NCBI GenBank assembly: GCA_039707655.1
Contig: CM077676.1
Coordinates: 240,454,866 to 240,518,865 of the forward strand
Source: Elymus sibiricus
Taxonomy: Eukaryota; Streptophyta; Magnoliopsida; Poales; Poaceae
Reading direction: 5' to 3'
Length of the DNA stretch: 64,000 bases
In this document: piece by piece, positions 55,518 to 64,000 of the stretch
Numbering within the stretch: the first letter of the stretch is position 1
Layout: the number at the start of each line of letters is the position of its first letter
Translations under genes and position numbers: made by a program
Notes under the pieces: generated by a model
Seen by the model: only the letters and a program-made list of their open reading frames with translations
Database searches by the model: none
What the model was told of the DNA's origin: nothing

Positions 55518-58097
55518 TTGTTAATTAAAATTGGCTTTGATATACCTTGGGATCCGGGTGGATCAATTACTTGACCACTGTATGCCTAGCTTAATGGCTT
55601 TAAAGAAAGCGCTGCCTGGGAGACAACCCAAAAGTTTTAGAGAGTCATTTTCTTCTGTTGTGTGCTTTCAAAAAGTTTAAAAACAAAAATATATAGAGGG
55701 GAACCTAAAACTTTTTCAAAAAGAAAAGTGAAAGTGAGAAAGACGAACATCGTTGAAGTGGGGGACGTCCTTGAACTTTGTTCATGCCCATGGAAACTTT
55801 GTGAATCTTGAATTACAGAAACTTTTCAACAAAAATAATTATCCCCTTGTACAAATCCATTGTATTATAAAAACAATGTGCCAAGATTTACCTTTAGGAT
55901 GTTTAAATTGCTTGTTTGGTGTGTGCTGTGAAAAAACAGAAACTTTTGCTGTAGTGTTTGAATTTCTATAATTTACTGGAAGATGAAAAAATTCTGAAAT
56001 TTTTACACAGTACTGCTATGATTTTTTATTATTTTTTCCTAATTTGTCAGAATTTTTGGAGTTACAGAAGTATATGTTTCATTTGCATATTTACAGACTG
56101 TCCTGTTTTCACAGATTGCTGTTATAATTTCTTTATTTGCGTATGTTTGAAATCTTGTTGAGCCCCATTGACTTGGGAGCCATAGAATTGTGATAGCATA
56201 CAGTGGGTAATGTTTGATTATAATTATACAATAATGTTACAGCAGGACATGATGGGATTTGATGTTATATGTACTAACCCCTCTAATAAAAAGTTCGGTT
56301 AAGTTTTGTGTGGATGAAGTGTTCGAAGAACGAGGAGGTATCGATATGAGGAGAATAAGGAGAGGAAAGAGATCAATCTTGGGGATGCCCAAGGAACCCC
56401 AAGTAAATATTCAAGGAGACTCAAGCGTCTAAGCTTGGGGATTCCTCGGAAGGCATCCCATCTTTCTTCAACAATTATCGGTATGTCTCGGTTTTTGTTT
56501 TGTTCACATGATATGCATAAATTCTTGGAGCGTCATGTGATTTTTATTTTTATTTTAATAATGCACCATGCTGGTATGAGATAGTCCTTTGTTGATTTAT
56601 AGAATGCTCTTTGCACTTCACTTATATCTTTTGAGTATGGCTTTATAGAATGCTTCATGTGCTTCACTTATATCATTTGAAGTTTGGATGCCTGTTTCTC
56701 TGCATATAGAAAACCGTTATTTGTAGAATGCTCTTTTCCTTCACTTATATTTATTAGAGTGTGGTCTTTTGTAGAAAGAATTAAACTCTCATGCTTCACT
56801 TATATCTATTTAGAGTGTCAACAAGAATTGGTCATTCACATGGTTAGTCATAAAATCCTACAGAAAACTTGTAGATCACTGAATATGATAAGTTTGATTC
56901 CTTGCAATAGTTTTGCGATATTAAGATGGTAATATGTGGGTGTACTAGTGAATGATTGTGGTTTAGTAAGAATATTGGTGTTAAGGTTTGTGATTCCCGA
57001 AGCATGCATGTATAGTTATGCGACGAAGTTATATCCTACTCATGTCAGTATCTAATGTTAATTATTCGTAATGCATGATTATGACCGTTGTCGCTCTCTA
57101 GTTGGTCGCTTCTCAATCTATTTGCTAGCCTTCACCTGTACTAAGCGGGAATACTGCTTGTGCATCCAAATCCTTAAACCAAAGTTGTTCCAGATGAGTC
57201 CACCATATCTACCTATATGCGGTATTACTTTGCCATTCCAAGTAAATTTGCATGTGCCACCTCTAATCATTCAAATAAGCATATGTTTTGTGTGCCCGTA
57301 CTGCTCATGGAGCGGCAGTGGGTGGTCAGTATCTTCCATGCTAAGCGGGTTATTCTCACAATGGGTGTTTATTCACCTGTCATTGCACGAGAGAGGCTGG
57401 TAATTGGGATGCCCAGTCCTATGCTCAAATCGAAATTATATAATGCAAACAAACTCCCCGGAAAGTTGATTGTATGGAGGGCACCCGAGGATTTGGCTAG
57501 CCATGGGTTGTGTCTGAATGGTTGAGGGGGAGTAAACTTTACCTTTTCGCTTGGGAACCGCCTATAATGTGTTTAGCATGGAAGATATTGAGAACCCTCG
57601 GTCGTGACGTTGACAGGAAAAGTACAACCCTCAAAATGTTTTCATCTCTGATTTAAGCTTCGAGCTCTGGCACCTCTGCAAATCCATGCTTCCCTCTGCG
57701 AAGGGCCTATCTATTTACTTTATGTTATTTTACTTTTATTGTTGAGTCATCACCTTCTCATTCAAGCACCAGTTGGAGAGCACTATTGTCATTTTTATGC
57801 ATTGAGTATAGTTAATGTTACGTACATCGTGACTGGATCAATGATTGAGCATGACGGGCTAGGGATAGCGTTCTTTAGCATTTTTATTCTGAAAGGCATG
57901 ATTGTTTGTTGGTATGCCTGAGTATTGATGTCTTAATATCAAATTATAGACTATTGCTTTGAATCACTTGTGTCTTAATATTTATGCCATGATTAGATTA
58001 CATGATCAAGATTATGCTAGGTAGCATTCCACATTAAAAATTATCTTTTTTATCATTTACCTACTCGAGGACGAGCAGTAATTAAGCTTGGGGATGC
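55518..58097 (+). other. Non-coding 3' interior of the Athila-like element
   Basis: About 2.6 kb of AT-rich sequence with no convincing gene. The segment 57000-57400 is closely repeated at 61790-62118 (GCATGATTATGACCGTTGTC, TTCCAGATGAGTCCAC, CATGTGCCACCTCTAATCAT), so both belong to related Athila-type interiors. It ends in AAGCTTGGGGATGC, the polypurine tract before the 3' LTR. Confidence 0.65.
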
Positions 58098-59498
58098 TGA
58101 TACATCTCGGTCGTATCTATAATTTTTGATTGTTTCATGCCAATATTCTACAACTTTCATATACTTTTGGCAATATTTTATATTATTTTTGGAACTAACA
58201 TATTGATCCAGTGCCCAGTGCCCAGTGCCAGTTCCTGTTTTCTGCTTGTTTTTTGTTTTGCATAAAATCCATATCAAACGAAGTCCAAACGCGATAAAAT
58301 TTTACGGAGAATTATTTTGGAATATATGTGATTTTTGGGAGGTGGGATCAACGCAAACGGAGGCCCACAGCCTCCACAAGGCAAACGGGCACGACCCCCC
58401 CAGGCCGCGTGGTGTTGCCTTGTGGGCACACCGTAAGTCGGTTGGGGCTCTTCTTCGGCCGCAAGGAAGCTTATATCGAGAAAAAAATCATGTTAAAATT
58501 TCAACGCAATCGGAGTTACGGATCTCCGGGAATATAAGAAACAATTTTCGGCCAGAAAACAGGAACGCGAAACAGAAGAGAAACAGAGAGAGAGATCCAA
58601 TCTCGGAGGGGCTCCTCCCCTCCGGGAGCCATGGCGGCCATGGACCAGAGGGGAAACTCTCCTCCCATCTAGGGGGGAGGCCAAGGAAGAAGAAGAAGAA
58701 GGAGGGGGGCTCTCTCCCCCTCTCTCCCGGTGGCGCCAGAACGCCGCCGGGGCAATCATCGTGACGGCGATCTACACCAACAACTTCGCCGCCGTCAACA
58801 CCAACTCTCTCCCCCTCTATGCAGCAGTGTAACACCTCTTCTCCCCGCTGTAATCTCTACTTAAACATGGTGCTTAATGCTATATATTATTATCCAATGA
58901 TATGTGGCAATCCTATGATGTTTGAGTAGATTCATTTTGTCCTATGGGTTGATTGATGATCGTGATTGGTTTGAGTTGTATGTTTTATTTTGGTGCTGTC
59001 CTATGGTGCCCTCCATGTCACGCAAGCGTGTGGGATTCCCGCTGTAGGGTTTGCAATACGTTCATAATTCTCTTATAGTGGGCGGCTAGAGTGACAGAAG
59101 CTTACACCCGAGTAAGGGGGTTGTTGCATATGGGAGTAAAGGGGACTTGTTACTTAATGCTATGGTTGGGTTTTACCTTAATGATCTTTGGTAGTTGCGG
59201 ATGCTTGCTAGAGTTCCAATCATAAGTGCATATGATCCAAGTACGGAAAGTATGTTAGCTCATGCCTCTCCCTCATATAAAATTGCAATAATGATTACCG
59301 GTCTAGTTATCGATTGCCTAGGGACAAATCCTTCTCTTGTGTTACAAAAAGCTCTCTACTAAAACAAACTAACTTTTATTATCTCGCAAAGATAGAACTT
59401 GAAGGGAATATTGATTCTACCTTTAGCTCCTCGTTGGGTTCGACACTCTTATTTATCGAGAAAGGCTACAACTGATCTCCTATACTTGTGGGTTATCA
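58098..59498 (+). repeat. 3' LTR of the Athila-like element
   Basis: A 1401-bp repeat starting TGATACATCTCGGTCGTATC and ending TATACTTGTGGGTTATCA, just after a polypurine tract. The ends and the opening words match what I recall of a very abundant Triticeae gypsy LTR type (Sabrina-like); the name is tentative. It does not match the LTR at 47866, so two different elements are involved. No 5' LTR of this type remains in the window. Confidence 0.78.
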
Positions 59499-59829
59499 GT
59501 CTCTCCCTCGTGTTCTTGCTCCCCAACCTGAGATTTTCGATCTCTTTGCTCGAAACTCCATTTCTGAAACTGTTTTGGGGGATTGCTCCTTGGTATGTGA
59601 CTCCTCTATTACTCCAATTAGTTTTTGCTTTAGTGGATTATATTTTGCATAATTTGCTGCTATTGGGGCTACTGAAAATGAGCGTGCATGTTGAATTCTT
59701 TGAGTTCTAAGTAGTTTGAATGCTTGATATAGCCTCTAGACATTCATATGAGTAGTTGATATCAATCTTGTGAAGTTTTTTTGACATCATTTTGTGGTCC
59801 AAAAATTTCAGAAATTTGTTCTTAGGAAA
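59499..59829 (+). other. Interior DNA of an Athila-like element upstream of the unknown ORF
   Basis: Directly follows the LTR ending at 59498. AT-rich, with a pyrimidine stretch and TTTCAG at about 59807-59812 that could be a splice acceptor ahead of the ORF. No protein is recognised. Confidence 0.4.
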
Positions 59830-60842
59830 ATGAACTTCTTCCGGAGAGGTTCTTCGAGCTGGAGTCCCAAGGGAATCACCGGAGGTGCTCCGGACATTCA
59901 CCTTCCGCGTAGGAGGGAGGTTCGGCCATGTGAATGGCCACACAACACCTTCATGAACGAAGCCGGGTTTCACCAAGAGTTTGCGCAATTTGTGGCAAAT
60001 GCTGGGCTAATCGACTTCCTCGCAGATGAGTGTGACCAATACCACCTCCTCACAAACTCCTTTGTGCAAATTTTTTATTTCATGCCTAGGCTCGATATTC
60101 CCATGGTACATTTTGATTTATATGCTGAACATCATGAGATACCACTTGAGGAATTTTGTCAGATATGTTTGATTCCCTCTGATGGGGAAGTTAGGGAGCC
60201 TCGAACGGAGGAGTTCGAGGGTTTCCTCCATACTTTAACCGTGGTTGAAAATAGGGGCATGTCGAGAGCCCGAGTTACTAGCTTGCATTTTCCTGCTGTG
60301 CACTACTTTGGTTTATTCATAGGGAAATGTTTGACTGCTAGGGAGGAAGGTGGTATGCTCAGTGCCCCTTACCTCGCCATTTTACGTCATGCACTTCATG
60401 GTGATAACACTTATAGTTTGGGAGCTATCATTGCACGCGCTTGCATACTAATAGAACTAGGGGTAAAATTCATGGCGGTATTTATGCTACTCGCTTAGCG
60501 AAACGCTTCCATGTTGATATACGTCATAATGATCTTCTGCTGCCGAGGGTTTACTTAGACCACCAGTCTATGATTGATCACCACTTCATTGACAACCCTA
60601 AGCCTCCTCACCACATTCGTTATAACTTGGTATTTAGTGAGGATACTCGTGATATTATTTTGTTGCCTGCACCCTCTTTGTTTGACTCTCATGCCAAGAA
60701 CGGATACACCGTCATGCCGCCGGATATAACTGCTTACAAGAACAAGTTGGTTGCAGCGGATAATGAGGCCCAGCCTTGGGACGCTCAAGTGCCTCCGCCT
60801 CACCACTTTTCTACCGGACCCGATGGATACTACGGGTGGTGA
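59830..60842 (+). pseudogene. Retrotransposon-associated ORF of unknown function (frameshifted)
   Basis: Starts at ATG 59830 (MNFFRRGSSSWSPKGITGGA). Contains REVRPCEWPHNTFMNEAGFH, FDLYAEHHEIPLEEFCQICL, VTSLHFPAVHYFGLFIGKCL and YSLGAIIARA. A frameshift near 60440 moves the reading to a second frame (KIHGGIYATRLAKRFHVDI, DNPKPPHHIRYNLVFSE, LLPAPSLFDSHAKNGYTV) that ends at 60842. Without the shift the protein would be about 337 residues. It resembles an ORF carried by Triticeae Athila-type elements downstream of gag-pol. It is not an RT, an integrase or a recognisable envelope. No transmembrane segment stands out. Role unknown. Confidence 0.72.
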
Positions 60843-62118
60843 GTACCAAGTTAGGCCAAAAGCCTAAGCTTGGGGGTTACGTATTTCTCACCGACATTAC
60901 ATTCATGTTCACACATTCATTCCAGTTATCGGTGTTCATCCTCGTTCATTGTATGATCCATGTTAGTTTTTATTCTTTCGCTTTCTTTTTGTGTGTTTGA
61001 AGAACTTTGAAAATCCAAAAATATTTCACGCTTCTTTTCGGTTTTTCTTTCTCATTAGTTAGTTTGTAGTATTAAAAGAAAACCCCAAAAGATTTCTCGT
61101 TTCTTCTTTTCTTGTTTATTGGGAGTTCTCCCGTGTAAATAGTTTTTTTCGCTTTTCGTTTTTCTTCCTTAGTTTGCTTTCTTTAGAAAAACTAAAAACT
61201 CCAAAAATATTTCAGTGTGTTTCTCTGAATTTCTTTTGTTTTTGTTGAGTCCTCGTAGGGAGAAGGCCACGATGAAATTGTTGAGTGGCTTTTATATGCT
61301 TTATGTTTGATCTAACGAATAGCGAATATTACCTTGTCTTCTCCTTTGAATAAATTGTTTGCAGATTCCAGCTTAGTCCACGACACTCTTGCACTATTAT
61401 TATTTTCACATCATTTGGTCATGCAAGTGAAAGGCAATAATGACGATGATTTGATGAAGTGACTGTGGCAAGGAAAATCTGGTATGAACTCTTTTTTGTT
61501 TTTGTTTTTGTAAATATGTTTAACTCAGTATCCATGATTCAGCATATTATGAGTAAACATGCTTGTGATGACAATTAGAGATTATAGTTGCTCATGCCAT
61601 GCTTAAGTAGCTAGGAGTGGATAATGATTTATCTTGGATGTCAACATGCATTAAAATGGTTATGATGTAGTATGTTAGTATGGTATCCTCCTCTGAATGT
61701 TTCAAGTGGCTTGACTTGGCACATGTTCACACATGTAGTTGATTCGAAACCAATGCAGCCTTCACAATATTTATGTTCAGGATGTTTATATCCTACTCAT
61801 GCTAGTATTCAATGTTAATTATTCGCAATGCATGATTATGACCGTTGTCGCACTCTAGTTGGTCGCTTCTCAATCTATTTGCTAACCTTCGCCTGTACGA
61901 AGCGGGAATACTGCTTGTGCATCCACAATCCTTAAACCAAAGTTGTTCCAGATGAGTCCACTATATCTACCTATATGCGGCATTACTCTGCCGTTCCAAG
62001 TAAATTTGCATGTGCCACCTCTAATCATTCAAATAAGCATCTGTTTGTGTGCCCGTACCGCTCATGGAGCGACAGGGGGCGGTCAGTATCTTCCATGCTA
62101 AGCATGTTATTCTCACGA
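60843..62118 (+). other. Non-coding interior of an Athila-like element
   Basis: T-rich sequence downstream of the unknown ORF. 61790-62118 repeats the segment seen at 57000-57400. It is cut off at 62118 by the LTR that starts with TGTGACGCCC. No gene is seen. Confidence 0.6.
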
Positions 62119-64000
62119 TGTGACGCCCCTGCTTGACCGTGCACTAATCATACACGCAAATGCACACGATCGAGATCAGAGACTCGCGGGAAGATATCAC
62201 AACACAACTCTAAACACAAATAAAAGTCATACAAGCTTTATATTACAAGCCAGGGGCCTCGAGGGCTCGAATACATAAGCTTGCGAACAAGTGTTAGCGG
62301 AAGCAAACATAATATCTGAGTACAGGCATAAAAGGGAAACAAGTTGCCTTAAGAAGGCTAGCATAACAACGACACTGATCGAAAAGGCGAAGGCCTCCTG
62401 CCTGGGAGCCTCCGAATCTACTCCTGGTCGGCGGGCTCAACGTAGTAGTAGTAACCTCCGGGGATCTCCTGCTCCTGGACTCCGTCGTCTGAACGCAGCA
62501 ATCGGGTATGGGGAAAAGAGATAGCAAAGCAACCATGAGTACTCATCCAAAGTACTCGCAAGACTGGCATCAGAACTATACTAAGTATGCATCGGTATCA
62601 AAGGAATGGGGCTATATCTTTGGACTAAACTGCAGAAATGCCGGAACAGAGGGGGAGAGTCCTAGCCTATCGAAGACTAGCATCTTGAAGCAATCTTGCA
62701 GCATCAGAAGAGAGTAGAACAAGATAATATATAATCAATCATATTTTAGTAAAGCCCTGGGATCCTTCCTCGACTACCCTGTGAGAAAGTGATCCCGAGA
62801 GCAGTAGTAACAGTTTAATATCGTGACAGTATCCATTTGTAGTTGTAGCAGATCAAGATACGACTCTGAGCGTCCTGTTACCGTGGACACGGCTATTCGA
62901 ATAGATAACTTCCCTGCAGGGGTGCACTATTGTTACCCAACACGCTCGATCACATCTGGCCGGACACACTTGCTGAGTAATGCCCGGCCTCGGGTGATCG
63001 ACACGACGCAGTCCTACCTAGGCTCAACAGAGAGGTCAACACGCCGGTCTAAATCCTAAGTGCGAAGTAGTCGTGGGCCATCGCCCTTTGCACTCCTGCA
63101 CGTTGCGTGGCTGGTCGGGGCCCAGGCGCGACACTGTATACACAAGTGACGTAACCAGCCCACCCCAACAATCAGCCCGCATCTCTGAGCTGTGATGTCT
63201 GAAGAGCTTTCGGCTGATACATACGACGTAGAGGGTCCCATAACCATTATCCCACGTGGTGGTAGTGCGTATAGGCACGTAACCAACTCAGATCAAATAC
63301 CCAAATCCGTTAAGTGTGTTTAGTAACTCGCGAAGACGAACAGGATCCCTGTCGCTCCGACTTGATAACACACGGACCACGATGAAGGACCAGGCTCACC
63401 TCTCACCTAGGTAGTCTACTCCTGCCCTATCGTTCCGCCATAATATCACTCACGGGTGCTCTTGGAGCCGACCCGTCTTTAATATTATTCACTCGCGGGC
63501 ACTCTTGGAGCTGGCCCGACTTTAACAGTGTAAGTATTGCAATATGTAAACATTTCCGTGATCATCACCCAGAGTGATCACGGCCCGATAACAAGCATGG
63601 CAAACGGACAAGGGTGCAGGGCCAGCTGATGGAACATAGCAGACCTAACTAAGCATCATAGGATAGCAGGTAAGGTATCAATAGTAGGCGACGAAAACAG
63701 GCTATGCATCAGAATAGGAGCTATCGGAGCAACAACAGAAGCAATTCTAATGCAAGCATAAGAGATAAGGAATGGGCGATACCTTATGATCAAGGGGGTT
63801 TTGCTTGCCTGGAAGCTCAGCTGAAGGGGTCTGGTCGTCGACGACGTAGTCGTACTCTGCAGTGTCGTCGGCAGTCTCGGGGTCTATCGGGAGAGAAGGA
63901 GGGGGAAGAAACAATAAATACACGGCAAACAATGCAACAGGGATGCATGACATGTCAACATGCAGTGCTAGGGGTGCTCTAATGCAGCACTACGCGAGTT
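62119..64000 (-). repeat. Partial long LTR at the right edge (probably minus strand)
   Basis: Begins sharply with TGTGACGCCCCTGCTTGACC, the reverse complement of an LTR ending ...GGGGCGTCACA, and runs off the window. On the minus strand it shares a passage with the LARD LTR: CCCCTGCAGGG, then an AGCCGTG...GGT segment (here near 62890-62925, there near 19075-19115). It may therefore be the 3' end of a related long-LTR element. Direct-repeat-like GGGTGCTCTTGGAGC and GGGCACTCTTGGAGC units lie near 63455 and 63498. No coding sequence is recognised. Confidence 0.6.

Noticed and set aside
58225..58764. A 179-codon ORF in the Athila-like 3' LTR
   Set aside because: Basic low-complexity product within a non-coding LTR; no domain.

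Overview
This is plant nuclear DNA from a large, repeat-rich grass genome. It is most likely from a Triticeae species such as wheat, Aegilops, barley or a relative. The reasons are a plant-type intron-containing gene, a Stowaway MITE inside it, copia and gypsy LTR retrotransposons nested in one another, a large non-coding LARD-type element with LTRs over 4 kb, and Athila-type elements. No prokaryotic features, CRISPR arrays or intact tRNA/rRNA genes are seen.

There is one intact cellular gene. On the minus strand, 13527 to 3511, eleven exons can be joined at canonical GT/AG sites with every phase consistent. They give a 1809-residue FAB1-type phosphatidylinositol-3-phosphate 5-kinase (FYVE, TCP-1-like, Cys-rich and PIPK domains). 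Its introns carry a Stowaway MITE and a 1.03-kb miniature copia element. Two short uORFs lie before its start codon.

Layout. 1-2450: internally deleted copia relic with its 3' LTR. 2451-2960: unclassified repeat holding a 316-bp TRIM element with 82-bp LTRs. 3511-13527: FAB1. 14245-15385: decayed LINE reverse transcriptase. 15711-27474: complete LARD-like element (about 11.8 kb, no coding capacity) inserted in a TAA microsatellite. 27768-28062 and 47441-47865: two halves of one old gypsy gag on the minus strand, split by a 19.4-kb gypsy element (28063-47435, TSD ATAGG). That gypsy element is itself split by a 6.05-kb non-coding LTR element (34791-40840, TSD TATTC) and a 5.05-kb gag-type element (41404-46454, TSD TATCT). 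47866-51296: 5' part of an Athila-type element (LTR, PBS, gag, protease). 51297-54479: minus-strand relative of the 19.4-kb gypsy element, cut off inside its reverse transcriptase. 54480-59498: 3' part of another Athila-like element with its LTR. 59499-62118: Athila-like internal DNA with an ORF of unknown function. 62119-64000: edge of a long LTR, apparently on the minus strand.

The retrotransposon genes are nearly all broken by stops, frameshifts, deletions or later insertions. Target-site duplications give a relative order: old gypsy gag first, then the 19.4-kb element, then the two elements inside it. The most interesting signals are non-coding. They include reiterated CCGG-bearing motifs in the U3 regions of the gypsy LTRs, which differ between two related copies and change copy number between the LTRs of one element; a tRNA-like arm in both LARD LTRs; a G-rich repeated block inside the 6-kb element; and overlapping uORFs at FAB1. 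I do not see convincing evidence of a wholly new biological system.
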